Positions 24,407 to 33,342 of a stretch of DNA of 64,000 bases are shown piece by piece. The notes under the pieces were generated by a model. It worked only from the letters and a program-made list of their open reading frames with translations, did no database searches and was not told where the DNA came from. Numbering within the stretch: the first letter of the stretch is position 1; every line of letters begins with the position of its first letter. Both the position numbers and the translations under genes were made by a program. Source of the stretch: Rodentibacter abscessus (GTDB taxonomy: Bacteria > Pseudomonadota > Gammaproteobacteria > Enterobacterales > Pasteurellaceae); the NCBI RefSeq assembly GCF_047160095.1, contig NZ_AP038785.1:1674001-1738000 (forward strand), written 5' to 3'.

Positions 24407-24796
24407 CTATTTTTTCAATAAATCACGAATTTCAGTAAGTAATTTTTCTTCATTTGACGGCTCTGCCGGCGCTTTTTCTGCCGGTTTTTTAAGTTTATTA
24501 ATGGCTTTCACCATTAAGAAAATAGCAAATGCAATGATAACGAAATCAAAGACGTTTTGAATGAACATACCGTAATTCAACGTTACTGCCGGAATATCAC
24601 CGTTTGCAGGTTCTAAAACATATTTTAAATCTTTGAAATCCACACCGCCGGTTAAAATACCCAATACAGGCATGACAACATCACCAACAAGTGAGCTGAC
24701 AATTTTGCCGAATGCACCACCAATGATCACACCGACAGCCATATCAACAACATTGCCACGCATCGCGAATTCACGAAATTCCTTTATAAAGCTCAT
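24407..24796 (-). CDS. mscL: Large-conductance mechanosensitive channel MscL
   Basis: Pentameric inner-membrane emergency release valve for hypo-osmotic shock. 129 residues: FREFAMRGNVVDMAVGVIIGGAFGKIVSSLVGDVVMPVLG (TM1 pore helix), a periplasmic loop, TM2 (GMFIQNVFDFVIIAFAIFLMVKAINKL) and the C-terminal helix bundle ending LLTEIRDLLKK. It follows trkA in the same direction, as in H. influenzae. Confidence 0.95.
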   Translation of the reverse strand: MSFIKEFREFAMRGNVVDMAVGVIIGGAFGKIVSSLVGDVVMPVLGILTGGVDFKDLKYVLEPANGDIPAVTLNYGMFIQNVFDFVIIAFAIFLMVKAINKLKKPAEKAPAEPSNEEKLLTEIRDLLKK

Positions 24797-24873
24797 AAAA
24801 TTTTCCTTCTTGTTTAAATATTACGCGCTAAGCGCGCGCGTCATTATATGACCTTCCTTTAAAAAGTAAACCT

Positions 24874-26250
24874 TTAAATGAAGAATGAGCTCGGTTGGAA
24901 TAATTTTTCTATTTCAGAAACTGCCTTTTTATCACTCAAATAGATGAGTACGTGATCACCATCTTGAATTTCTACATTTTTATGCGCAATGATTACCTCA
25001 TTCTCCCGTAAAATCGCACCGATGATACACCCTGTCGGTAGACGGATATCACGAATGGCTCTTCCCACAATATTTGAGGTATTTAAATCCCCATGTGCCA
25101 CAATTTCAATCGCTTCGGCAATACCATGACGCAGACTTGCGACATTTTTAACATCTCCTTTACGCACGTGCCCCAATAATGCCGAAATCGTAGCCTGTTG
25201 TGGAGAAACCGCAATATCAATTGTTCCGCCTTGGATAAGGTTGATATACGCCATACGCTGAATCAGCACCATGGCTTTTTTCGCTCCCAAGCGTTTTGCC
25301 AGCAATGCAGACATAATATTGGCTTCATCATCACTGCTTAACGACAAAAAAGCATCAATGTTCTCAATGTGTTCCTCAAATAATAAATTTTGATCCGAAG
25401 CATCGCCGTGAAAAACGAGGGTTTTAGAAAGTTTTTCGGCTAAAACTTGCGCACGCTCCGCATTACGTTCAATGAGTTTAACGGAATAAGAATGTTCCAA
25501 CTGTTTCGCAACCCCGGCCGCAACATTGCCACCACCGACAATCATTATGCGTTTATAGGGCTTTTCAAGGCGTTGCAGTTCGCTAATGACGGCTTTGATA
25601 TGCTCCGTTGCGCAAATAAAGGTGATTTCATCACCGGCTTCAACAATAGTCGAACCCTGAGGGCGGATAATTTTATCGTTACGTAAAATAGAGACAATAC
25701 GGCAATCGATATGCGGCATATGTTCTTTAAACGCCGATAACGCATACCCGACCAATGCACCGCCATAGTAGGCTTTCACCACCACCACACTAATACGATT
25801 CTTCGCAAAATGCGCGACTTGCAATGCTCCGGGATAAGTAATCAGACGGGTGATTTCTTCCGTAACGAGATTTTCCGGCGAAATTAAATGATCGATAGGC
25901 ACATTTTCATCATTAAATAATTTATCTTTTTCACGTAAATATTCCGAATTACGGATACGCGCAATACGTGTCGGCGTATTAAATAAGGTATAACCCATTT
26001 GGCACGCCACCATATTAATTTCATCAGAAGCCGTTACCGCCACCATTAAATCCGCATCCGCCGCACCGGCATCACGCAACACTTTAGGCGAAGAAGGCGA
26101 ACCTTGCACAACCCGTAAATCGTGTTTTTCCTGTAATGCGTGTAATTGCGGTGATTGTTCATCTACTAAGGTAATATCATTATCTTCACTCACAAGATTT
26201 TCTGCCAAGGTCGTCCCCACTTGACCGGCTCCGAGAATCATAATTTTCAT
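24874..26250 (-). CDS. trkA: Trk potassium uptake regulatory subunit TrkA
   Basis: Peripheral NAD-binding subunit gating TrkH/TrkG. 458 residues, with two tandem RCK units: Rossmann motif 1 MKIMILGAGQVGTTLAENL, TrkA-C domain to about 220, Rossmann motif 2 RIMIVGGGNVAAGVAKQL near 235, second TrkA-C domain to the end. The start ATG overlaps the stop of the preceding glycosyltransferase gene by 4 nt (ATGA), so translation is probably coupled. In relatives rsmB directly precedes trkA; here a glycosyltransferase gene lies between. Confidence 0.95.
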   Translation of the reverse strand: MKIMILGAGQVGTTLAENLVSEDNDITLVDEQSPQLHALQEKHDLRVVQGSPSSPKVLRDAGAADADLMVAVTASDEINMVACQMGYTLFNTPTRIARIRNSEYLREKDKLFNDENVPIDHLISPENLVTEEITRLITYPGALQVAHFAKNRISVVVVKAYYGGALVGYALSAFKEHMPHIDCRIVSILRNDKIIRPQGSTIVEAGDEITFICATEHIKAVISELQRLEKPYKRIMIVGGGNVAAGVAKQLEHSYSVKLIERNAERAQVLAEKLSKTLVFHGDASDQNLLFEEHIENIDAFLSLSSDDEANIMSALLAKRLGAKKAMVLIQRMAYINLIQGGTIDIAVSPQQATISALLGHVRKGDVKNVASLRHGIAEAIEIVAHGDLNTSNIVGRAIRDIRLPTGCIIGAILRENEVIIAHKNVEIQDGDHVLIYLSDKKAVSEIEKLFQPSSFFI

Positions 26251-27056
26251 CCCTCACTCCTTGTTAATGTCAAAGGGCGAATACCAACATTCGGCGAATT
26301 TAGACCGCACTTTAAAGCTTCAATTTGACGGCAAATTTCGTCTGTTACCGCATTCGCCTGTGAGATTTTTTCTTCCGTAATACATTGTGGTGATTTTTGG
26401 AACAAAACGGCATCTAATAATCGTTCGGCGTGCATTCCATCACGGCAATAATGTAGTACACCGACCTCATCAAATAAGGTCGCCACTTTCGCAATTCTTG
26501 TTGTCGCAATACCTAATGCGCCGTCTTCACCGCCTAATTCACGAAATAGCGCATCTTGCGGGAAACCACCGCAAGCTAAAAAGAACGAACGGCGGAATAC
26601 AATATTACCGCCACAAGTCATTCTCATATGTTGCCACGCAAAATCAAAATTCGGATGCTCCGCATAACGTGCCGACAAACCGATAGGCTTTAATGCCAAG
26701 CGCACCACTGAAGTATCGGGTTGAAAATGAAAAGTCGCCGCAGCCACTTCCAGTGCGCCGGGTTCATAAGCATCGTCCGCATCTAAAAAAGCAATAAATT
26801 CATTACCGGATTGCAATGCACCCCAATTTCGTGCCTTTGCCACTCCGCCATTTTTCGGCATAGATTCCACATAAACCCGCTCCGGATATTTTTCCGCAAA
26901 AGCTTCCAAAAGAGCAAGGGTATTGTCTGTCGAGCTGTCATCAACTAACCAAATATTACCTAAGCAAGGTTGATTTAGCACGGATTCCACTGCACGAGCT
27001 AATGTTTTCTCAGCATTGTAGCAAGGGATAATAACATCAATATTCGGGAACATCAT
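26247..27056 (-). CDS. Family 2 glycosyltransferase
   Basis: GT-A fold transferase of about 269 residues. Nucleotide-sugar motifs: DVIIPCYNAEKTLARAVESVL, IWLVDDSSTDNTLALLE, NGGVAKARNWG and the DXD-type FLDADDAYEPGALE. The acceptor-side GGEDGALGI (ED motif) follows near residue 190. No membrane segment, so soluble or peripheral. Sugar and acceptor unknown. It is inserted between rsmB (2-8 nt gap) and trkA (4-nt overlap), all in one operon. Three possible starts lie close together (GTG 27062, ATG 27056, ATG 27053); AAGGTGG favours an ATG. It contains an uptake signal, so it is not a very recent arrival. Confidence 0.8.
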   Translation of the reverse strand: MMFPNIDVIIPCYNAEKTLARAVESVLNQPCLGNIWLVDDSSTDNTLALLEAFAEKYPERVYVESMPKNGGVAKARNWGALQSGNEFIAFLDADDAYEPGALEVAAATFHFQPDTSVVRLALKPIGLSARYAEHPNFDFAWQHMRMTCGGNIVFRRSFFLACGGFPQDALFRELGGEDGALGIATTRIAKVATLFDEVGVLHYCRDGMHAERLLDAVLFQKSPQCITEEKISQANAVTDEICRQIEALKCGLNSPNVGIRPLTLTRSEG

Positions 27057-27064
27057 TGCCACCT

Positions 27065-28420
27065 TTAGGTACGCTTACGCAGTTTTGCATAATAAAACCC
27101 ATCTCCACCGTTTTCTTGCGGAATAAACTGAAAACCAACCGCACTTTTATCATCAGTAAAGGGTAACGGCAATAACTCCGCATCTTCTTGTTCAGTCAAA
27201 AAAGTATTGATTTGGTCAAGATTTTCATCCGGCAATACGGAGCAAGTGGCGTAAAGTAAAATACCGTTTGGTTTCAATTTTGCCCACAGTGCTTTTAGAA
27301 TTTTCTTTTGTAATTCGGCAAGTTGGACAATATCCGTTTCTTGGCGAAGCCATTTAATATCGGGATGACGGCGAATCACCCCGGTGGCTGAACAAGGCGC
27401 ATCTAATAAAATGCGGTCAAATTTCACCGCACTTTGCCCGATCTCAGCCAGCCATTCATCCGGTTGGCTTGCATCTCCACACACAACAATAGCCTGTTGA
27501 TTTAAACGATCAAGATTTTCTTCCACCCTTTTTAAGCGATGCGCTTCCACATCCAAAGCGATCACCTTAGCTTGCGGTGCAAGTTCTAAAATATGAGTGG
27601 TTTTGCCACCCGGTGCGGCACAAGCATCTAAAATCCATTCTCCGTTTTGCGGTTCAAGTAAGGTTGCAGCCCATTGGGCATTCAAATCCTGCACCGTTAC
27701 CGCCCCTTCCATAAATTGCGGTAATTTTTGTACGGCAATCGGTGAAGTTAAACGAAGCGCATTGAGAGAGGCGCTACTTTCTGCGGAAATCGCCATATTT
27801 GTCAATAAAGTGCGGTAGTTTTCCGTGCTGTTTTTTTGAGAATTAACACGTAACCACATGGGTGGTTTTTGATTGTTGGCATTGATAATGTCGCGCCAAT
27901 TCGGGTAGGCTTTTTTCAATTTATTGACAAGCCATTCCGGATGAAGTGTTTGCCAATGTTTATCCACCAGCGCCAAAATTTCTTCTTGTTCACGCAAAAA
28001 ACGGCGCAACACGCCATTTACCAGCCCACGGAAACTATCTACTTTTAAAGGTTTAACCGCATTCACCACTTCATCTACCGCGGCATGTGGCGGCACACGC
28101 ATATACAGTAGTTGATACAATCCCACCAGCAACAAGCAATGCACGATTCGCGTTTTTCCTTTGAGCGGTTTATCCACAAGGCGTTTGATAATCTGCTCCA
28201 AACGCGGCAATACACGGCAAACACCAAAACAAATTTCCTGCAATAATGGTAAATCTTGCGCTTTCACGCAAGATTGTATTTCCGGAATCAGCGATGAAAG
28301 TGATTTTCCTTCGTCTAACACTTGCAAAATCACTTGCGCAGCCATTGCTCTGGTTGAAAGTGCGGTCGATTTTGACGGTGTTTTTGCTATCGTTTTTTTA
28401 GGCGAACGTCGATTTTTCAT
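27065..28420 (-). CDS. rsmB: 16S rRNA (cytosine-967-C5)-methyltransferase RsmB
   Basis: SAM-dependent m5C methyltransferase, also called Sun or Fmu. 451 residues: an N-terminal NusB-like domain (about 20-150), then the Rossmann domain with LDACAAPGGKTTHILE, LDAPCSATGVIRRHPDIKWLR and the catalytic cysteine in LLYATCSVLPDEN. The start overlaps the fmt stop by one base (TAATG). N-terminus is basic. Part of the fmt-rsmB-GT2-trkA operon. Confidence 0.95.
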   Translation of the reverse strand: MKNRRSPKKTIAKTPSKSTALSTRAMAAQVILQVLDEGKSLSSLIPEIQSCVKAQDLPLLQEICFGVCRVLPRLEQIIKRLVDKPLKGKTRIVHCLLLVGLYQLLYMRVPPHAAVDEVVNAVKPLKVDSFRGLVNGVLRRFLREQEEILALVDKHWQTLHPEWLVNKLKKAYPNWRDIINANNQKPPMWLRVNSQKNSTENYRTLLTNMAISAESSASLNALRLTSPIAVQKLPQFMEGAVTVQDLNAQWAATLLEPQNGEWILDACAAPGGKTTHILELAPQAKVIALDVEAHRLKRVEENLDRLNQQAIVVCGDASQPDEWLAEIGQSAVKFDRILLDAPCSATGVIRRHPDIKWLRQETDIVQLAELQKKILKALWAKLKPNGILLYATCSVLPDENLDQINTFLTEQEDAELLPLPFTDDKSAVGFQFIPQENGGDGFYYAKLRKRT

Positions 28421-29376
28421 TAAGCCAGCACCTTACCGATTTGAAACCATTCGGCACGACCATTAAGTAAATCCTGCGCCGACATCGGCTTTTTGCCTGC
28501 CGGTTGCAGTTGTTGCAAATTCAACACGCCTTCTGCCGTTGCAATTTGAATACCGCTTTTATCTGCACGTAAAATCGTACCTACCGGTTTATCTTGATGA
28601 GGCAATACTTCCGCTTGATACACCTTCAAGGTTTGGCTATTGCCGTCTTTGTCTTCCGTGTTGAAATAAGCGATCGGCCAAGGATTGAAGGCGCGAATAT
28701 TGCGTTCAAGTTGTGCTGCAGAAAGTGACCAATTTAATTTTGCTTCCTCTTTAGAAAGTTTTTCTGCGTAATTACTTTGGCTGTTATCTTGTTTTTCAGC
28801 TAAGAATTTGCCGTTTTCTAAACCGTTTAACACTTCGATGAGTGCAGGCGGCGCAATTTCTGCCAATTTTTGATAAAGATCGGCAGAGGTTTCTTGCGAC
28901 AAAATATCACAATACACTTTATGTAGCATATCACCTGTGTCTAAGCCTTCGTCCATTTGCATAATAGTAACGCCGGTTTGCTTGTCACCAGCCCAAATTG
29001 CCCGTTGAATCGGCGCAGCACCACGCCAACGCGGTAAAATAGAGCCATGTACGTTTAAACAACCTAAACGAGGGGTATCCAATACGACTTTTGGCAAAAT
29101 TAACCCATAAGCCACTACCACCATCACATCAGCATTAAGTGCTTTCAATTCGGCTTGAGCCTCTTCCTTGCGTAAAGATTTTGGTTGATAGATCGGAATA
29201 TTGTGCACGCTAGCAAGCTGTTTTACCGGACCGACTTGTAATTTTTTGCCCCGCCCCGCCGGCTTATCCGGTTGCGTGTAAACGGCAATCACTTTATGTT
29301 CGGAATCTAGTAAGGCTTGTAAATGTTTTGCTGCAAAATCCGGCGTACCGGCAAAGATAATATTGAGTGGTTTCAT
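28420..29376 (-). CDS. fmt: Methionyl-tRNA formyltransferase Fmt
   Basis: Formylates initiator Met-tRNA using 10-formyl-tetrahydrofolate. 318 residues. The N-terminal domain has IIFAGTPDFAAKHL and the active-site residues N, H and D in LNVHGSILPRWRGAAPIQRAI and MDEGLDTGDM; the C-terminal OB-like domain has NIRAFNPWPIAYF. I took ATG 29376 (MKPLNIIF); ATG 29379 would add one Met. Normally cotranscribed with def, but a roughly 300-bp block with a hairpin and a repeat lies between them here. Confidence 0.95.
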   Translation of the reverse strand: MKPLNIIFAGTPDFAAKHLQALLDSEHKVIAVYTQPDKPAGRGKKLQVGPVKQLASVHNIPIYQPKSLRKEEAQAELKALNADVMVVVAYGLILPKVVLDTPRLGCLNVHGSILPRWRGAAPIQRAIWAGDKQTGVTIMQMDEGLDTGDMLHKVYCDILSQETSADLYQKLAEIAPPALIEVLNGLENGKFLAEKQDNSQSNYAEKLSKEEAKLNWSLSAAQLERNIRAFNPWPIAYFNTEDKDGNSQTLKVYQAEVLPHQDKPVGTILRADKSGIQIATAEGVLNLQQLQPAGKKPMSAQDLLNGRAEWFQIGKVLA

Positions 29377-29403
29377 CATGTTCTGCGTTATGGTTAAAAA
29401 GAG

Positions 29404-29433
29404 GAAAAGTGCGGTCGAAATTAACCGCACTTT
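29404..29433. terminator. Inverted uptake-signal hairpin between def and fmt
   Basis: AAAAGTGCGGT (about 29405-29415) pairs with ACCGCACTTT (about 29424-29433) over AATT-like loop sequence. It lies upstream of fmt and could stop readthrough from def, implying fmt needs its own promoter. Confidence 0.65.
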
Positions 29434-29492
29434 GCACCTTAGTACCGTGAATATTTCCTCAGTTGGACGCATTACACGGACTGGAAAAAGCA

Positions 29493-29672
29493 CATTATTA
29501 TGTATCTGTCGCACAAAGAAAATAATATTATCCAATATTTATTTGGGTAAGGTGTGTTAGCCATAGACGTAACGCACCTTTCTGTCAATTCATCAATAAA
29601 TTTCATTACGGTGCGTTACGGTTTCGCCTAACAGGGTCCTACAAGGATTTGTGCAACAGCTACATAATATCG
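29493..29672. repeat. Palindromic repeat family 1, full copy between def and fmt
   Basis: Outer ends CATTATTATGTATCTGTCGC and (inverse) GTGCAACAGCTACATAATATC. Inner arms GGTGTGTTAGCCATAGACG and CGGTGCGTTACGGTTTCGCC flank TCTGTCAATTCATCAATAAA. It occupies most of the def-fmt gap. Confidence 0.85.
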
Positions 29673-29682
29673 CGTAAATCAC

Positions 29683-30192
29683 TTACTGTTTTGCAATCTG
29701 TTTTTTATATTTCACCAATTTTTCTTTAATACGTTGGCGTTTGAGCGGGGAAAGATAATCTATAAATAAAATGCCGTTTAAGTGATCGATTTCGTGCTGA
29801 ATACAGATTGCGAGCAAACCGTCAGCGTTTAGAGTAAATTCTTTACCTTCACGATCTAATGCTTTCACCGTCACCTTTTCTTTACGTGGTACCAAAGCAC
29901 GAAAGCCCGGGATAGACAAACAGCCCTCTTCAATACCGGTTTCCCCCTCAGAAGCCAAAATTTCCGGATTAATAAGTACCAGCTGATTTTGTTTATCACC
30001 TTCAATATCAATGGTAATAATGCGTTGTAAAATATCCACTTGCGGTGCAGCTAAACCGATGCCTTCTTGCTGATACATCGTATCGAACATATCATCTATA
30101 ATTTGACGAATATCATCATTTACTTCGGCAACAGGCTCACAAACTACTTTTAAATGCTCTTCAGGATAAATTAATACATTAAGTGCGGTCAT
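29683..30192 (-). CDS. def: Peptide deformylase Def
   Basis: Metal-dependent removal of the N-formyl group from nascent proteins. 169 residues with the three family motifs GIGLAAPQ, EEGCLSIPG and HEIDHLNG (metal ligands C, H, H). The first codons ATGACCGCACTT are an uptake signal, as in yjjW. Upstream 242 bp hold a receptor terminator and presumably the def promoter. Confidence 0.96.
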   Translation of the reverse strand: MTALNVLIYPEEHLKVVCEPVAEVNDDIRQIIDDMFDTMYQQEGIGLAAPQVDILQRIITIDIEGDKQNQLVLINPEILASEGETGIEEGCLSIPGFRALVPRKEKVTVKALDREGKEFTLNADGLLAICIQHEIDHLNGILFIDYLSPLKRQRIKEKLVKYKKQIAKQ

Positions 30193-30361
30193 AATTTCTC
30201 TTATTTTTAATTACAAATTGTGGCGGGATTGTAGCACAGGAAGTGAAATCTCACCAAAAAATCCTACTCGTTCAGACATCGACAACTATTACGGGAATAA
30301 GTCATCTCAAAAATTCAAATAAGTCATATTAGTTATAACAACAAATTGACTTTCCCCCTAT

Positions 30362-30404
30362 ATAAACACAGCCTCGATTATTTGATTATACGGGGCTGTG
30401 TTTA
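30362..30404 (-). terminator. Terminator after the TonB-dependent receptor
   Basis: AAACACAGCC (30364-30373) pairs with GGCTGTGTTT (30394-30403) with a C-G extension, and a T-rich tail on the minus strand. 30 bp past the receptor stop codon. Confidence 0.75.
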
Positions 30405-30433
30405 ATGAAAGGAATGTGGCTTTTAATATTTTA

Positions 30434-33037
30434 TTAGAATTGGTAGCTTAAACTAATTTTTGCAGTACGGCCTCGAGCAAAATTATTCATTACGGCCAGA
30501 TCACCCAATTCCATTAGATAATAGCGTTGGCTTGCTGCATCATTACTACTATCTAGAGGATCAATATAACGTTTATCAAATGCATTTATCAGTTCTGCTT
30601 TGATAATAAGATCTTTTATAGGCTCATAACTAACATAAAAATCAAAGATTATAGGTTGTTTAGCAATTTCTTCCGTTTTCTTGGTTCTTACATTATTAAT
30701 ACCGTGCAGATGATCCATCCCATAAATGTAATCATGTTCTAGCGTTGCCCGTTTACTTTTTCCGTAATAGCGGGCGACAGTTGCCAAAGTTAATCTTTGA
30801 TCAAACCAACGTGTGCCTAATTCCAATCTGCCATAGTCTCTCGGTAAAGTAGAAATTTTACTTAGACCATAAATTTGCTCTAAATCCTCATTGTCGATAT
30901 TGTCCGGACCTGCATCACTGAAATTAGTCGGCTGGTTGCTTTTCTGATAAGCATAGGATAAATTTGTAAAGAATCGACCATTATCGTAACTTAGCTCTAA
31001 CTCCAACCCTTTCTTTCTTACCGGAAAACGATAATTTTGAAAATGCACCGTATAAAGATAACCGTTTAAATGAGACCATTCCGGTTGCTCTCCTCCCCAA
31101 AAACTATACACATTATGGATATAATTTTTAATTTTGCTACGGTAAAAGACTAACTTTAGACCAAGTCTATCATTATCGGAAATAACCCCTTCTTTTGCAC
31201 TATTGAAACCGATTTGATACGTTTGTGCTTGTTCAGGTTTTAAGTTGGTATTTACGCCGACATTACCTATTTGAGAAAAATACATTTCTTGAATATTTGG
31301 CATTCTGTGCGTTTTAGAATAACTGATAAAGGGATTAAATAATTCATGAATATCGACATTCAACGCCAAAGAATGATTGATAGCATTTCGTTTACCGCCC
31401 TTTTTCATAATCGGTTCATGTAATTCGCAAGCATAACCATTTTCTCCCTCAAGATCTTCGTCTTTATTGCAGAATCTTCTCAAAATTTCATCTTGAGAGT
31501 AATGTTTTATATAATCTTTATACTCACTAAAGTAGCCTGCATATTCTCCATTAAATCGATAATCTACAAAATTAACACTATAATTCAAATTGAAAATATC
31601 TTTTGTAAAACGATTATCTATATAGAAAGTTGTGAATTTTTGTTTTCCTGACGGCTGAAAAATAGAAGAAGTTCTTGGTAAAATATCTTTAGGTCCAAAA
31701 AAACTTTGACCATAAAATAATCCAAACTCTTCCGGAAAACGGTTTTTACTGTATTTATTTATAAATAAATTTGCTCCCAAAGTTAAATCATACTTTGTAT
31801 TCTTAGGCAGGAAGAATGAAAAATGGTTATTTATATCTAAAGTATCGGATGTATTATTTGCCTGTAAATATTCCTTTACCTCTTTACCTGAAAATAAACT
31901 CCCTTTAGGGTATTTTTGTTTGCCGGAATTATGGGAATATAATAGACTTAAATCAATGAGATCACCGGAGGAAAAATTATAATTAAGTTGATATGTTTTA
32001 TTCTCAATTTTTCTTCCTGCAATCATATTATTAAATATGCGGTACTGTAAATTAAGAATATTATAATTATCCACGTATTCAATTTTTGCTAAATGGCTTT
32101 GTGATTTCTGGCGTAACGCATTCGCATCAAAGGGGGTGGTGTCATATTGTCCGCTCGTTTCGTTCCATACGTCTTCGGCACGTTCCCCGCAGCTTTTACC
32201 CCATTTTCTTAAACATTTAGTCTCTTCTTCAGGCGTATCAACCCATCTACCGTCAGGGGTTTCTTTTAACCCTCCAAAAAGAAAATCTTCACGTTTAAGC
32301 CGATTTAAAATATCTACCCCAAGTTCAGTAATTCTTTTTCCTCCTCCGACTTTATAATTCTGTGAAACCTCACGTTTACTTGCACCATAAAGAATGCCTA
32401 AATAGCCTCCATTATTAAGCTCCTGCCGGTAAGCCGCCGTTGCCATATAGTCATATTTCGACTGATTATTTCCAATAGTACCTTTTGTCAAGATACCGAA
32501 TTTATCACCGACTTTTACGACATCATTTACCCCTAAAGTGCGAAAATTAGCTGAACCACTAAGGGAATTTCCACCACTTTTGCCATCAAAAGTACCTTTA
32601 GTCAAATCAATCCCGGCAATAAAATTGGGATCCAATACCGCACCGAATTGTGATGATCCTCCGGAACGATTATTACCATCCGTTGCAGAGGCATAAAAAG
32701 TTTGAGCGACGCCATCAACCATTGAATTAACTCGTCCAAAACCACTGTCACCACGAATATTCAAAGATACGATACCCGAACTTTTATCCTGCTGAGTAAA
32801 TGCGCCGGGCATACTTCTTATGGTTTCATCAATAGTTGTTGTAGATTTATAAACCTGTTCTTTACTACTTGATGCGGTAGGTTGTTTAAAAATCTTATAA
32901 TTTGATGTTTCCGTGTTTTTCGCTTCAACATTAATCTGCTCAAGCTGCAAAGGTTTTTCATCTTCCGCAGAGGCAAAATTAAACAGCAACAGGGCAAGCA
33001 GAGTGGAATAATGTATTGTTTTTTGTATGTTCTTCAT
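30434..33037 (-). CDS. TonB-dependent outer-membrane receptor (haem/iron type)
   Basis: 867 residues. A signal peptide ends at FASA. A TonB-box-like LEQINVEAKN lies near residue 32, the plug domain spans about 50-170 (STTTIDETIRSMPGAFTQ... RGDSGFGRVNSMVDGVAQ), and a 22-strand barrel ends ISLSYQF with the terminal Phe. The stretch YSKTHRMPNIQEMYF resembles the FRAP-type haem receptor motif, and the pattern fits haem/haemoglobin receptors of Pasteurellaceae such as Hup, though the ligand is not certain. AGAAGGAG precedes the ATG, and a Fur-box-like site lies 31-51 bp upstream. No partner importer is adjacent. Confidence 0.85.
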   Translation of the reverse strand: MKNIQKTIHYSTLLALLLFNFASAEDEKPLQLEQINVEAKNTETSNYKIFKQPTASSSKEQVYKSTTTIDETIRSMPGAFTQQDKSSGIVSLNIRGDSGFGRVNSMVDGVAQTFYASATDGNNRSGGSSQFGAVLDPNFIAGIDLTKGTFDGKSGGNSLSGSANFRTLGVNDVVKVGDKFGILTKGTIGNNQSKYDYMATAAYRQELNNGGYLGILYGASKREVSQNYKVGGGKRITELGVDILNRLKREDFLFGGLKETPDGRWVDTPEEETKCLRKWGKSCGERAEDVWNETSGQYDTTPFDANALRQKSQSHLAKIEYVDNYNILNLQYRIFNNMIAGRKIENKTYQLNYNFSSGDLIDLSLLYSHNSGKQKYPKGSLFSGKEVKEYLQANNTSDTLDINNHFSFFLPKNTKYDLTLGANLFINKYSKNRFPEEFGLFYGQSFFGPKDILPRTSSIFQPSGKQKFTTFYIDNRFTKDIFNLNYSVNFVDYRFNGEYAGYFSEYKDYIKHYSQDEILRRFCNKDEDLEGENGYACELHEPIMKKGGKRNAINHSLALNVDIHELFNPFISYSKTHRMPNIQEMYFSQIGNVGVNTNLKPEQAQTYQIGFNSAKEGVISDNDRLGLKLVFYRSKIKNYIHNVYSFWGGEQPEWSHLNGYLYTVHFQNYRFPVRKKGLELELSYDNGRFFTNLSYAYQKSNQPTNFSDAGPDNIDNEDLEQIYGLSKISTLPRDYGRLELGTRWFDQRLTLATVARYYGKSKRATLEHDYIYGMDHLHGINNVRTKKTEEIAKQPIIFDFYVSYEPIKDLIIKAELINAFDKRYIDPLDSSNDAASQRYYLMELGDLAVMNNFARGRTAKISLSYQF

Positions 33038-33067
33038 AATAATCTCCTTCTAATGCAATAAAAAAGT

Positions 33068-33088
33068 AAATGATTATAATTCTCATTT
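33068..33088 (-). promoter_or_regulatory. Fur-box-like operator
   Basis: AAATGATTATAATTCTCATT closely resembles the GATAATGATAATCATTATC Fur consensus and is roughly palindromic (AATGA...TCATT). It lies 31-51 bp before the receptor start codon, where repression by iron-loaded Fur would be effective. Confidence 0.7.
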
Positions 33089-33239
33089 ATTAAAAAGCAA
33101 GAAAAAACTTAAAAGTAAGTTTTGTTATAGTTTAAAGTTAAGAAAATCGTTTTATGATGTTAAAACGATAGTAACACTCGGGTAAAACCTCCCCATTTTT
33201 ATCTTTTTCTAATTTTACCCCTTCCAAATTTCACCCAAT

Positions 33240-33270
33240 AAAAAAGGGCAATTTCCAAAAAAGCCCTTTT
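33240..33270 (-). terminator. Terminator after dnaE
   Basis: AAAAGGGC and GCCCTTTT separated by about 13 nt, T run on the minus strand. Confidence 0.75.
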
Positions 33271-33342
33271 ATCTTTTTCGACCACTTAATTCCACATAAT
33301 CCAATTAAAATCCTATTTTCTTATAATTTAGTATTTAAATTA

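Larger units (their letters stand above)
33038..33342. other. Gap between receptor and dnaE
   Basis: 305 bp without a gene, AT-rich. It holds the receptor ribosome site, a Fur-box-like operator at 33068-33088, and a dnaE terminator at about 33240-33270. Nothing else seen. Confidence 0.7.
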
